A stretch of DNA of 64,000 nt, taken from positions 1-64,000 of the forward strand of contig NZ_AUDZ01000015.1 in assembly GCF_000425725.1 (NCBI RefSeq), in the 5' to 3' direction. The first letter of the stretch is position 1; each line of letters starts with the position of its first letter. Shown piece by piece: positions 50,028 through 60,132 of the stretch. This stretch comes from Halomonas halocynthiae DSM 14573 (GTDB lineage: Bacteria; Pseudomonadota; Gammaproteobacteria; Pseudomonadales; Halomonadaceae). The notes beneath the pieces were generated by a model. It worked only from the letters and a program-made list of their open reading frames with translations, made no database searches and had not been told where the DNA came from. The position numbers were made by a program, and so were the translations under genes.

Positions 50028-50207
50028 TTACCATTGAAATGCAGCGTACTTGCATTGCTGATTTCTCTCTCCGTTTTTTATCCCGATACCTATGTTGCTT
50101 TTGGCCTGAGTCATTTTTTGACCTGAGCCTCACTCGTTGGCTACGCTATTTTTCTTGCGTGGCTACTCATAGCTATTGTGATGTCGTACAGTATATTTCT
50201 TGTCAGT

Positions 50208-50237
50208 CCTTCGCTCTCCAATGGGTGAAGGGCTTTT
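50208..50237 (+). terminator. Weak terminator-like hairpin before rnk
   Basis: CCTTC and GAAGG with imperfect inner pairing, followed by CTTTTT. It may end the tRNA-Leu transcript. The 260 bases between tRNA-Leu and rnk otherwise hold no gene that I can support; a second TTGACCTGAGCC, copying the -35 region of the tRNA promoter, lies near 50117. Confidence 0.35.
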
Positions 50238-50290
50238 TCGTTGGTGAATTACTTCGCGGCTATGAAGCCGGGTGTCGGTAGGAGCTATCT

Positions 50291-50701
50291 ATGTCTCAGC
50301 GTCCCCCTTTGATTATTAACCGGCTTGATGCCGAGCGATTACAGCGTTTGATTGATGACGCTGAAACGGGTTTTGATGTGGTCGATGCGCTGGAGGCAGA
50401 GCTGGAGCGCAGCGACGTGCTGGAGCCCGAAGACATGCCTGATGATGTGGTGAGTATGAACAGCCAGGTAGAGTTTACGGATATTGGTAAGGATCGGCGC
50501 TTCACGCGTACGCTGGTTTATCCGCATTCGCTGGCTACCACAGAAGACGGTATTTCGGTGATGGCCCCAGTAGGTGCCGCATTATTAGGGCTGCGTGTTG
50601 GCGAAACGATAGAGTGGCCGTTGCCGGGTGGCCAAACCGCTACGCTGCGTATAGAGACTATCTTGTGGCAACCTGAGCGGGAAGGGCAGCTGCACCGCTA
50701 A
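50291..50701 (+). CDS. rnk: Regulator of nucleoside diphosphate kinase Rnk
   Basis: A 136-residue GreA/GreB-like protein, the same length as E. coli Rnk. The N-terminal coiled coil is short (about 10-45) and the C-terminal FKBP-like domain has VYPHSLATTEDGISVMAPVG-type text with LLGLRVGETIEWPLPGG. The short coil lacks the acidic tip of true Gre factors. GTAGGAG precedes the start. Alone, same strand as the next exporter gene. Confidence 0.85.
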   Translation: MSQRPPLIINRLDAERLQRLIDDAETGFDVVDALEAELERSDVLEPEDMPDDVVSMNSQVEFTDIGKDRRFTRTLVYPHSLATTEDGISVMAPVGAALLGLRVGETIEWPLPGGQTATLRIETILWQPEREGQLHR

Positions 50702-50727
50702 ATGAACCGAGTGCTGAAGGGAAGACA

Positions 50728-51345
50728 ATGTCGCTGACCTTATGGGCGTCACTGGTTGCCATCTGTGCCATGGGTGCCATGTCGCCAGGGCCCAGCTTGG
50801 CAGTTGTACTGCGTCATACCTTGGGTGGTGGTCGTTTGGCGGGTGTGATTACCAGCGTTTCACATGCTTTCGGTGTGGGGTTTTACGCGCTGCTAACCGT
50901 CTGGGGGCTGGGTGAGTTGATTGAGCGCACCCCGTTACTGTTTCGCGCTATTACCTGGAGTGGAGCGCTGTATCTGGCCTGGCTGGGCATTAAAGCGCTG
51001 CGAGCTGGTAAGGCGGGTGCGTTAGAGGCTCAGCCTGCTCGGGCGGGCTACTGGCAGGCGGCAAGGGATGGCGTGTTGGTGGCGCTGGGTAACCCGAAGC
51101 TCATCGTGTTCTTCGTGGCGCTGCTTAGCCAGTTTGTTACGCCTGGTATGAGCGATATGTCGCGGCTAATTATCATACTGACGGCCATGGTCATTGATGG
51201 CGGCTGGTATGTGTTAGTGGCGATAGGGCTGTCGCACTCACGCGTGCTGCCCTGGCTGCAAGCCCACGCTCACTGGATTAACCGCGCCACAGGTGTGATG
51301 TTGTTGCTAGTTGCAGCGCGGATTGTGTGGGCAGCAGCAGGTTAG
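50728..51345 (+). CDS. LysE/RhtB-family amino acid exporter
   Basis: A 205-residue membrane protein with six TM segments. N-terminal GAMSPGPSLAVVLRHTLGGG is the hallmark of the LysE/RhtB family, and GNPKLIVFFVALLSQFV the second conserved segment. Exports an amino acid or related metabolite; substrate not decidable. Its stop codon overlaps the stop of the convergent copper chaperone gene by two bases. Confidence 0.9.
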   Translation: MSLTLWASLVAICAMGAMSPGPSLAVVLRHTLGGGRLAGVITSVSHAFGVGFYALLTVWGLGELIERTPLLFRAITWSGALYLAWLGIKALRAGKAGALEAQPARAGYWQAARDGVLVALGNPKLIVFFVALLSQFVTPGMSDMSRLIIILTAMVIDGGWYVLVAIGLSHSRVLPWLQAHAHWINRATGVMLLLVAARIVWAAAG

Positions 51346-51806
51346 GCGTTTGGCATGGAGTGTGACATGTCGCCCATGGGGGCGACCTCAAATTCTACGT
51401 CGATATCTTCCCGTGCTTCGAACTCTAGTGTGATGGGGAATGTCTGCCCTTCGGTCAGCGGGGCTTCCAGACCGATCAGCATCAGGTGGTAACCGCCGCC
51501 AGGGCGCATAGTTAGCGGTTCGTTTTGGTTGATATCAATGTGTTTGACCTGGCGCATGACCATGGTGTCACCTTCCATGCGCATGATATGCAGCTCGACC
51601 ACTTCGCTGGCGGGTGAGCGGGCGCTGACGAGCGTGACTGGGTCGCCGGTAACGCGAATGTCGGCATAGGCACCAGCATTGGTTGCGCCAGGTGGTGTGG
51701 GGCGAGCAAAGGCGTTGGTGATATCCAGTTCGGACGGGCTGGTGCTTGCCAGAGCTGCCGCAGGGAGTAACAACGAGCAGAGTAGTGCTGATGCCAGGTG
51801 GCGCAT
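51342..51806 (-). CDS. Periplasmic copper chaperone PCu(A)C
   Basis: A 154-residue exported protein: signal peptide ending about LAST, then a cupredoxin-like DUF461 domain with the copper motif HIMRMEGDTMVM ... HIDI ... YHLMLIG (H-x-M and Met/His ligands). It delivers Cu(I) to cytochrome oxidase subunit II. AAGGA precedes ATG 51806. An ATG at 51827 is possible but has no ribosome site. Confidence 0.85.
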   Translation of the reverse strand: MRHLASALLCSLLLPAAALASTSPSELDITNAFARPTPPGATNAGAYADIRVTGDPVTLVSARSPASEVVELHIMRMEGDTMVMRQVKHIDINQNEPLTMRPGGGYHLMLIGLEAPLTEGQTFPITLEFEAREDIDVEFEVAPMGDMSHSMPNA

Positions 51807-51973
51807 GATAGTGGGGTCCTTGCTCATGGTGAGTGAGGGCGCTGTGCTGCAACTGAGCTGCAGTAGAAAGCCGTTTTGTCAGCGTAGGATAGTGCGGCTG
51901 TCGCGCAGCACAAGTGACAGAGTGCCGCAACTAAAGGGCGCTTCATGGCGTTGCGCTGAGGCGCTGGGGAGGC

Positions 51974-52363
51974 TTAGGGGACGGCATCGCCGCGCGAGAT
52001 CATCAAGCGCTCGGTTAGCTCAATCCATCGCTGTCGAGCCATCATGGTGGTAATGCCTGAAAATAGTGCCCACCCGCTGCGCCGCCAGCCGGTCAGGCGC
52101 AGATTGTGTGCCACCAGTTGGCGCATGAGCTGGTAATCATCACGTTGTTTCCAGTCGCCGACCAATGACATCTGCCGCCGTGACATCACAGGCGCCAGTT
52201 CCAGACGAAAAATCCATTCCAGCTCTTTGATAGTGAGGTGGTGGCGCTCGATGACCTCGATCATGCCGAGATAGTCGGTTTCGCGTGGCTCGCGATCTAG
52301 CCATAGCGGTGCTAAAGCCAGCCATAAATCGCCGCGTTGATCGACGAGTTCCTGAGCGTTCAT
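51974..52363 (-). CDS. Hypothetical protein, DUF7079-like
   Basis: A 129-residue soluble, mainly helical protein. The pattern LWLALAPLWLDRE, LTIKELEWIFRLELAPVM and SLVGDWKQRDD resembles DUF7079 proteins as I remember them; this is not verified. No catalytic motif visible. It lies between the copper chaperone and the divergent fabV, with no clear functional link. Confidence 0.5.
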   Translation of the reverse strand: MNAQELVDQRGDLWLALAPLWLDREPRETDYLGMIEVIERHHLTIKELEWIFRLELAPVMSRRQMSLVGDWKQRDDYQLMRQLVAHNLRLTGWRRSGWALFSGITTMMARQRWIELTERLMISRGDAVP

Positions 52364-52515
52364 ATCACGTCCTCATGAGTGTCCGTGTATCCTGCATCAG
52401 GCTTCGGAATCTCTCAAGGGCGGACAGCCCGAGCCAGTATCGCTAGAATGTGCCCATCGTCGAGTTGCCTGGCAGCGCCAGGTCCTCAGTTTGCTGTGAA
52501 AAAAAGGGGTCTGTC

Positions 52516-53721
52516 GTGATTATTAAGCCTAAGGTCCGTGGTTTTATCTGCACTACTACTCATCCTGTTGGTTGCGAGAAAAATGTGCTTGAGCAAATCG
52601 AAGCCACTCGAGCGCGTAAACTGAACGCCTCCGAGGGTCCTAAAAAAGTGCTGGTGATTGGTGCTTCAAGCGGCTACGGCTTGGCGGCGCGAGTTACGGC
52701 TGCTTTTGGCTACGGCGCGGATACGCTGGGTGTGTTTTTTGAAAAGCCTGGCACGGAAACGCGTCCGGGTACGGCGGGCTGGTACAACAGTGCTGCTTTC
52801 GACAAGTTCGCTAAAGCCGAGGGGTTGTATAGCAAGTCGATCAACGGTGATGCATTTTCCCATGAGGCGCGCGCTAAAGCGATTGAGCTGATTAAGCAGG
52901 ACATGGGGCAGGTTGATCTGGTGGTTTACTCGCTGGCCTCGCCGGTACGTAAGCTGCCTGATTCTGGCGAACTTAAGCGTTCCAGTCTTAAGCCGATTGG
53001 TGAGACTTATCGTGCGACCGCTATCGATACCAATAAAGACGTCATTATCGAAGCGGAAGTAGAGCCGGCCACCGAACAGGAAATCGAAGATACCCGCATT
53101 GTGATGGGGGGTGAAGACTGGGAGCTATGGGTTGATGCACTAGATAGCGCCGGTGTGCTTGCGCCTGGCGCACGTAGCGTGGCTTTCAGTTATATCGGTA
53201 CAGAGATTACCTGGCCCATTTATTGGCATGGCGCGCTGGGCAAGGCCAAAGAAGACTTAGACCGTGCCGCTGGAGAAATTAACCAGCGCCTCGCGGCCAG
53301 CGGTGGCGGCGCTAATGTGGCGGTACTCAAGTCTGTTGTTACCCAGGCTAGTGCTGCAATTCCTGTGATGCCGTTGTATATCGCTATGGCCTACCGAATT
53401 ATGAAAGAGCAAGGCTTGCACGAGGGTACCATTGACCAGCTAAACCGTCTGTTTGGTGAGCGCTTGTACGCACTTGGCGACGAAGGCATGGTCACGGATG
53501 ACAAGGGGCGTTTGCGCTTAGACGACTGGGAATTGCGTGAAGATGTGCAGCAAGCTTGTCAGGCGTTGTGGTCACGGGTGACGACGGAAAATCTGTTTGA
53601 GATCACCGATTATGCGGGCTACAAATATGAGTTTCTTAAGTTGTTTGGTTTTGGGCGCGATGATGTTGATTATGAGGCGGAAGTCAGTCCCGTCGCTGAG
53701 TTTGACGTAGTCGCACTCTAA
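52516..53721 (+). CDS. fabV: Enoyl-[acyl-carrier-protein] reductase FabV
   Basis: A 401-residue NADH-dependent trans-2-enoyl-ACP/CoA reductase of fatty acid synthesis, triclosan-insensitive in other bacteria. GTG start at 52516 after AAGGGG gives [20 protein letters not shown]; the longer frame to 52450 is not family-like. Cofactor loop [20 protein letters not shown], substrate loop and the Y-x8-K catalytic pair in [15 protein letters not shown] are present. No other fab gene nearby. Confidence 0.95.
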   Translation: MIIKPKVRGFICTTTHPVGCEKNVLEQIEATRARKLNASEGPKKVLVIGASSGYGLAARVTAAFGYGADTLGVFFEKPGTETRPGTAGWYNSAAFDKFAKAEGLYSKSINGDAFSHEARAKAIELIKQDMGQVDLVVYSLASPVRKLPDSGELKRSSLKPIGETYRATAIDTNKDVIIEAEVEPATEQEIEDTRIVMGGEDWELWVDALDSAGVLAPGARSVAFSYIGTEITWPIYWHGALGKAKEDLDRAAGEINQRLAASGGGANVAVLKSVVTQASAAIPVMPLYIAMAYRIMKEQGLHEGTIDQLNRLFGERLYALGDEGMVTDDKGRLRLDDWELREDVQQACQALWSRVTTENLFEITDYAGYKYEFLKLFGFGRDDVDYEAEVSPVAEFDVVAL

Positions 53722-53855
53722 GTTGAATTAGCACACGCCTGCGGCTGTGGTTTATCAGACGTTTGGGTAAGATAGCTTCTCACCTTTTTTCTGAGCACAG
53801 GCCGCAGACGTTGCAACACATGCCCAACACCGCTTTTTATCGAAAGCAGCCCGTC

Positions 53856-54797
53856 ATGACACGCCATATTGGTGTGGTGGCGTTGCCGGGGTTTTCGTTG
53901 CTCGCTCAGGCATGTGCCACAGAGCCTATGCAGGTGGCGAACCGGTTGGCCGGTCAAACGTTGTATCGCCTTTCGATGTTTGCTGTTGATGAGCGCCCTG
54001 TCGTTAGTGCGTCGGGTCAGATGTTGATGCCTCAGTCTATTGTGGGGCAGTCATCAGAGCCACTGGATATGCTGATGGTATGCGCGCCGGTTCCTCTGGT
54101 GGCGAGTGTGCCGCAGCCTCTGCTTGAGTGGCTACAGCATTTGAGCACGACGCGAGTGGTGTTGGCAGGTATTGGTGGTGGCACGGAAGTGCTAGCGTGT
54201 GCTGGTGTGCTGGAGGGCTATCGTGTGACATTGCCTTGGCCTGGCTTTGCCGCCTTTGCTGATGAATTTCCAGGCATACGCCTGTCTCGTCAACTGTTCG
54301 AAATTGACCGCGAGAGGCTGAGCTGTGGTGGTGGTACGGCAGCCATGGACATGATGATGACGCTGATTGGCAGCCAGCACGGTAATGAGTTGGCGCAACA
54401 AATCTCGGAATACTTTGTGTTGGAGCGCATTCGCATGGGGGATGAGCCTCAGGAAGTGCCCATGAGCACTCGGCTACGGCATGCCCCTCAAAGCTTGACT
54501 GATGCGCTGGCGCTGATGGAGGCCAACATCGAAGAACCGCTGACAACGCATGAGTTATCAGAGCACTTGGGTATCTCACGCCGTCAGCTGGAACGGTTGT
54601 TCAAGAAATTTCTGCAGGTGGTGCCCAGTCGCTACTATTTGAGCCTGCGTTTGCAGGAAGCGCGTCGACTATTGCGTGAAAGCGACCGTAGCGCTGGTGA
54701 TATTGCGCTCTATACCGGCTTTTCTTCGGCGGCTCATTTCTCTACGGCCTACCGTAACCACTTTGGTATGACGCCCCGAGAAGAACGGCTTCGATAA
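53856..54797 (+). CDS. GlxA-type AraC-family regulator
   Basis: A 313-residue regulator with a DJ-1/PfpI-like N-terminal domain (about 1-180; GGGTAAMDMMMTLIG near its end) and a C-terminal AraC HTH pair (about 215-310) with GISRRQLERLFKKFLQVVPSRYYLSLRL and GFSSAAHFSTAYRNHFGMTPREERL. In-frame ATGs at 53820 and 53763 are possible starts. GlxA-type regulators control arginine, carnitine or glycine-betaine use. It is 1.9 kb ahead of the aru operon, with rluF and a convergent methyltransferase gene in between, so a link to arginine catabolism (as for AraC-type ArgR of Pseudomonas) is only a guess. Confidence 0.8.
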   Translation: MTRHIGVVALPGFSLLAQACATEPMQVANRLAGQTLYRLSMFAVDERPVVSASGQMLMPQSIVGQSSEPLDMLMVCAPVPLVASVPQPLLEWLQHLSTTRVVLAGIGGGTEVLACAGVLEGYRVTLPWPGFAAFADEFPGIRLSRQLFEIDRERLSCGGGTAAMDMMMTLIGSQHGNELAQQISEYFVLERIRMGDEPQEVPMSTRLRHAPQSLTDALALMEANIEEPLTTHELSEHLGISRRQLERLFKKFLQVVPSRYYLSLRLQEARRLLRESDRSAGDIALYTGFSSAAHFSTAYRNHFGMTPREERLR

Positions 54798-54939
54798 GCT
54801 TAAGCTGTTGTACTGCACGTCAGATAAATACGCTAAGTAAGGTTCAGAGAGTTGTTTTTTTGGGTTCTGTCGGCTGACAGCATTATTATTGATGGCACAC
54901 TCTCCTGCTTGTGCTGTCTTCATTCGTAACGGTTTTTTC

Positions 54940-55911
54940 ATGGCATTGGATAACAGCGATACCCGTCTCAACAAATTTATCAGCGAAACTGGTATTACCT
55001 CGCGCCGTGAAGCCGACCGATTGATTGAGGCTGGCGCGGTTAAGGTGAATGGCCGTCGCGCAGAGATGGGAATGCGGGTGACGGACGCTGACCATATTAC
55101 GGTGCGTGGCAAGCCGTTACGCGCTAAGCCTCGGCCCGTTTATCTGCTTTATAACAAGCCCGTCGGCGTCACCTGTACGACCGATCCCGCTGATCCGACC
55201 AATATTGTTGATGCGGTTAAGTATCCCCAGCGAATTTTTCCCATTGGTCGCCTCGATAAGCCTTCTCAGGGGTTGATACTGCTGACGAATGACGGAGATA
55301 TCGTTAACAAGATCCTGCGGGCGGGTAATGCTCATGAGAAGGAATATCAGGTAAGAGTTGACCGCCCGATTAATCAGGACTTCATTGATCGCATGGGGGC
55401 GGGTATTCCGATTATGGGAACCGTGACAAATCGTTGCGCGGTACGTCAAACTGGGGCCAACAGCTTTACTATCGTGTTGACCCAAGGGTTGAACCGCCAG
55501 ATTCGCCGCATGACTGAGTACTTGGGTTATGAAGTGACCTATCTCAGACGAGTCCGGTTGATGAATATTCAGCTTGGGCGAATGTCGCCTGGCCAGTGGC
55601 GAGAGCTGAGCAGCCAGGAGATGGCCACGCTGGAGAGCATGCTTGGCGATTCGAGCAAGACGCAAGAGGCGTCAGTGTCTAAGCGTCGGGCTTCGTCGAA
55701 AAAGACAGCAGTCGCCAAGGATGGGCAGAAAACCCAGCGTGCTCGAGGTCCTAAAGGCAACGCAAGGGCCGGCGGAACGACAGAGCATAAAACGGGCCAG
55801 GCGCGTTCGGCTTCAAAACGTCAAAGTGCCAAGAAAACAGCCCCAGGCAAGAAAAAATCTACCCATGCTGCGCCAGGTAAATCACGTGTTCGCGCGCGCC
55901 GTAGGCCGTGA
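54940..55911 (+). CDS. rluF: 23S rRNA pseudouridine synthase RluF
   Basis: A 323-residue RsuA-family enzyme. N-terminal S4 domain (about 7-55; RLNKFISETGITSRREADR), catalytic Asp in IGRLDKPSQGL, then RAGNAHEKEYQV and TQGLNRQIRRM, all as in E. coli RluF (U2604 of 23S rRNA). The last 75 residues are a Lys/Ala/Ser/Arg-rich low-complexity tail, as also found in E. coli. Start chosen at ATG 54940; the frame is open to 54889. One base lies between its stop and that of the convergent methyltransferase. Confidence 0.9.
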   Translation: MALDNSDTRLNKFISETGITSRREADRLIEAGAVKVNGRRAEMGMRVTDADHITVRGKPLRAKPRPVYLLYNKPVGVTCTTDPADPTNIVDAVKYPQRIFPIGRLDKPSQGLILLTNDGDIVNKILRAGNAHEKEYQVRVDRPINQDFIDRMGAGIPIMGTVTNRCAVRQTGANSFTIVLTQGLNRQIRRMTEYLGYEVTYLRRVRLMNIQLGRMSPGQWRELSSQEMATLESMLGDSSKTQEASVSKRRASSKKTAVAKDGQKTQRARGPKGNARAGGTTEHKTGQARSASKRQSAKKTAPGKKKSTHAAPGKSRVRARRRP

Positions 55912-55912
55912 T

Positions 55913-56536
55913 TCACGGCGTTGATTTTTTCGCTAGGAGTGCGCGAAACAGCGAACCCATCAGTACGGGAGTATCACGCTCAATCATAAAGCCAGCGCTT
56001 TCCAGCAGCGGGCGTGCCTGCCGGGTAATATCAGTGGCGATGGTTGTAGTGATGGTATTCAGGGCTCGCCGTATTATGCCGGCGGGACGCTTGTCTGACT
56101 GAAACTTGTCTAAAACGCATAGCTGGCCGTTAGTTTTTAATACCCGGTGAGCTTCCGCCAGTCCGCGCTCTGGGTTGGGGATCACCGCCAGCACCAAATG
56201 CGCAATGACCACATCGAAGTGGTCATCAGGATACGCAAGTTGCTCTGCATCCATTTCCTCTATCTGCACGTCTCTGCCCAGTGCTTCAGCGCGCTGCCTG
56301 GTGCGTTGCACCATGGCTGGTGAAAGGTCGGTGGCATGAAGCTCAACCTCCTTGGGTAGCCAAGGTAAGTCTAGGCCGGTTCCAGCGCCCAGTAAGAGCA
56401 CGCGCATGCCTGTTTGCCATTCCACTTGTGCCAGGGCCGCCTGGCGTGGCTGGCGAAATACCTGGTCAGCCACGGCGTCGTAGACAGGAGCATAAAGTCC
56501 GTAGCGAATGCGATTCCATGCGGTGGTGTTAAACAT
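55913..56536 (-). CDS. Class I SAM-dependent methyltransferase
   Basis: A 207-residue UbiE-type methyltransferase domain: motif I VLLLGAGTGLDLPWL (about 46-60), acidic ATDLSPAMV, EEMDAEQLAYPDDHFDVVI and HLVLAVIPN. The substrate is not indicated: such proteins methylate lipids, quinones or small molecules. Convergent with rluF, divergent from the aru operon. Confidence 0.8.
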   Translation of the reverse strand: MFNTTAWNRIRYGLYAPVYDAVADQVFRQPRQAALAQVEWQTGMRVLLLGAGTGLDLPWLPKEVELHATDLSPAMVQRTRQRAEALGRDVQIEEMDAEQLAYPDDHFDVVIAHLVLAVIPNPERGLAEAHRVLKTNGQLCVLDKFQSDKRPAGIIRRALNTITTTIATDITRQARPLLESAGFMIERDTPVLMGSLFRALLAKKSTP

Positions 56537-56699
56537 GACGGTGGCCTTTTGCTCTGAATTATTCGGCGTTTTCGGATCCGGTGCCGTTTTTTAGTGTATT
56601 GGCGGGGTGGAGTCCCACTTTTCACAAATTGCCGTCACATTGCTGAAAGTCTCCGCCGCGCGTGCTCCCTATACTCAGGGGAGTCCTTAAACAACATAA

Positions 56700-57965
<1,266 letters not shown>

Positions 57966-58015
57966 GCGATACCTTGGCCCCTACGGATACCGGGCCCACC
58001 GTTGGAGGGAATGCC

Positions 58016-59086
58016 ATGCTGGTCGTTCGACCGATCCGGCCATCGGATCTGCCGGCGCTGGAGCGCCTGGCAGGTGCGGCGAAACCGCGTCTGACCAACT
58101 TGCCGACTCACCGAGATCGTCTCGAGGAACGCATTACCCGCTCCCAGCGCTCTTTTCGGGCAGGGGTCGATTTTCCTGGCGATGAGCACTACACCTTTGT
58201 GCTTGAAGACCTGGAGCGTGATCTCGTGGTAGGCACTGCGACAATTCGTGCTCAGGCAGGTGCGCATGAAGCCTATTATACCTATCGTCAGGAAACGTTG
58301 ATTCATGCATCGCAGCAGCTTGATGTGCGTCGTGAAGTTCAGACACTGGCGCTGTCCTATGAAGTCTCTGACACCAGCTTGCTGTGTGCTTACTCGTTAG
58401 ACCCGCGATATCGCGGCACCAGCGGCGAAAGCCTACTGCGCCGGGCGCGGTTGATGTTTATCGCGCAGTATCCGGAGCGTTTTGCGGAGATGCTGGCGCT
58501 GGCTTTTCCTGGTTATTTAGACGCAGACGGTGAGTCACCGTTCTGGAATAGCGTGGGTCGCCATTTCTTTTTGCGCGACTATCAGGAGATTAACCATATC
58601 GCGGGCGTGCGTTCGAAGAGCTTCATTGCTGAAGTGATGCCGCAGTTTCCCTTGTATTTGGCGCTACTTACGCCACAGGCGCGTGCGGCGATTGGTCGGG
58701 AGCATCCTGATCATGAAGTTGCGCTGGGTGAAATGCTCGGCGAGGGGTTCTTGCGTTCGCGGCACGTCGATATTTTTGATGCGGGTCCTGTGATTAAAGG
58801 TGAGCGCAGCCGCTTGGAAAGCGTTAGGCGTGCGGCCTGGCATCCGGTGCGTATTCGTCCGGCCCAGTCATTGCCCGATGCTGAGCCTGCTATGGTGGCG
58901 AGCCAACGGCTTGAAGGGTTCCGTTGCCTGGTGACACGTTATGCTCTGTCGCCGACAGGACAGTTAATGCTGTCGCCTGAGCATGCCGAGTTGCTGGGCG
59001 TTGAAGAAGGTCGAGCGGTGTTGGTGGCTCCACTGGCGCTGCCGAATGACGGCCATGACGTCGGCTATGACGAGGGAGAGCTGTAA
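58016..59086 (+). CDS. aruF: Arginine N-succinyltransferase subunit alpha (AruF)
   Basis: A 356-residue AstA-family acyltransferase that succinylates arginine and ornithine, first step of the AST pathway. N-terminal MLVVRPIRPSDLPALERLA, FVLEDLERDLVVGTATIRAQ, YRGTSGESLLRRARLMFIA, SPFWNSVGRHFF and RSKSFIAEVMPQFP are family marks. GGAGGG before 58016 fixes the start; the overlapping longer frame to 57962 is a read-back into aruC. One base overlap (TAATG) with aruG. Confidence 0.9.
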   Translation: MLVVRPIRPSDLPALERLAGAAKPRLTNLPTHRDRLEERITRSQRSFRAGVDFPGDEHYTFVLEDLERDLVVGTATIRAQAGAHEAYYTYRQETLIHASQQLDVRREVQTLALSYEVSDTSLLCAYSLDPRYRGTSGESLLRRARLMFIAQYPERFAEMLALAFPGYLDADGESPFWNSVGRHFFLRDYQEINHIAGVRSKSFIAEVMPQFPLYLALLTPQARAAIGREHPDHEVALGEMLGEGFLRSRHVDIFDAGPVIKGERSRLESVRRAAWHPVRIRPAQSLPDAEPAMVASQRLEGFRCLVTRYALSPTGQLMLSPEHAELLGVEEGRAVLVAPLALPNDGHDVGYDEGEL

Positions 59087-60132
59087 TGCGAATTCGGCCG
59101 ATTGCCGCATCTGATCTGGATGAACTGCACGCTCTTGCACAGGAAACCGGTGTGGGGTTTACCTCACTGCCTGACAAACGGGAGTTTCTGGCGCGTAAAA
59201 TTGAGACGGCGGTCAACGCGTTTGATGGCACCACGCCAGTATCTGAGTGCCTGTATTTTTTCGTGCTGGAAGACGAAGAGGCGGGCCGCTTGGCTGGCTG
59301 CTGCGCCATCGAAAGTGAGGTAGGGCGTGAGGTGCCGTTTTACCATTATCGAGTGGGAAATTTGGCCCACTCATCAGTGCAGCTTGGCCTGCATCGCACC
59401 ATTGATACATTGTCGCTGAGTTCTGATCACACCGGTGATGCTGAGGTCGCCTCGCTATTTCTACGCCCGAGCTATCGTGGAAGCGAGCACCGTCATCAAC
59501 GCAATGGCGCTTTGCTGTCAGCGATGCGTTGGTTGTTCATGGCCGAGTTTCGCCAGCGCTTTCCTGAAAAGGTGCTGGCTGAGATGCGCGGTGTATTCAA
59601 CAGCGAAGGTAAAAGCCCATTCTGGGAGTGCTTGGGTAGCCACTTCTTTCCGCTGGCTTTTGAAGAAGCGGACCGTCTTACTGGGCTGGGTCAGAAGAGC
59701 TTTATTGGCGAGCTGATGCCTAAGTTCCCAATTTATACACCCTTTCTTTCTCAGGAGGCCCGTGACTGTATTGGCCAAGTGCATGAGCATACGCGCCCAG
59801 CGTTGGCCATGTTGAAAAAGCAGGGGCTGCGCTGGGAAGGGTATATCGATATTTTCGACGGCGGGCCCACGGTAGAGGCGTATATCGATGATGTGCGTGG
59901 TATTCGTCATTCACATCGGTATCAGGTTGATGTCAGCGCCGCGCAGTTGCCCTGCGAAGCAATGCCGCGCTGGTTGGCGGCCACGACCGAGCTGGAAAGC
60001 TTCCGTGCTGCTTGGATTGGCCGAGGGCCCAACGAAGATGGCGTCGTGCTGCTGAGTGAAGGTGAGGCCAAACGCCTTGATATCACCTCAGGAGAGACGC
60101 TGCGCATACTGGATACTCAGGAGATAGCATGA
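59086..60132 (+). CDS. aruG: Arginine N-succinyltransferase subunit beta (AruG)
   Basis: A 348-residue paralogue of the preceding gene product: MRIRPIAASDLDELHALAQ, FVLEDEEAGRLAGCCAI, SPFWECLGSHFF and GQKSFIGELMPKFP match AruF segment by segment. In Pseudomonas the two form a heteromeric AruFG enzyme, whereas E. coli has a single AstA. Coupled to aruF (1-base overlap) and to astD (4-base overlap). Confidence 0.9.
   Translation: MRIRPIAASDLDELHALAQETGVGFTSLPDKREFLARKIETAVNAFDGTTPVSECLYFFVLEDEEAGRLAGCCAIESEVGREVPFYHYRVGNLAHSSVQLGLHRTIDTLSLSSDHTGDAEVASLFLRPSYRGSEHRHQRNGALLSAMRWLFMAEFRQRFPEKVLAEMRGVFNSEGKSPFWECLGSHFFPLAFEEADRLTGLGQKSFIGELMPKFPIYTPFLSQEARDCIGQVHEHTRPALAMLKKQGLRWEGYIDIFDGGPTVEAYIDDVRGIRHSHRYQVDVSAAQLPCEAMPRWLAATTELESFRAAWIGRGPNEDGVVLLSEGEAKRLDITSGETLRILDTQEIA

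Noticed and set aside
54037-54579. 180-codon antisense frame opposite the AraC-type regulator
   Set aside because: Composition typical of a shadow frame; the opposite strand has clear HTH and DJ-1-like motifs.
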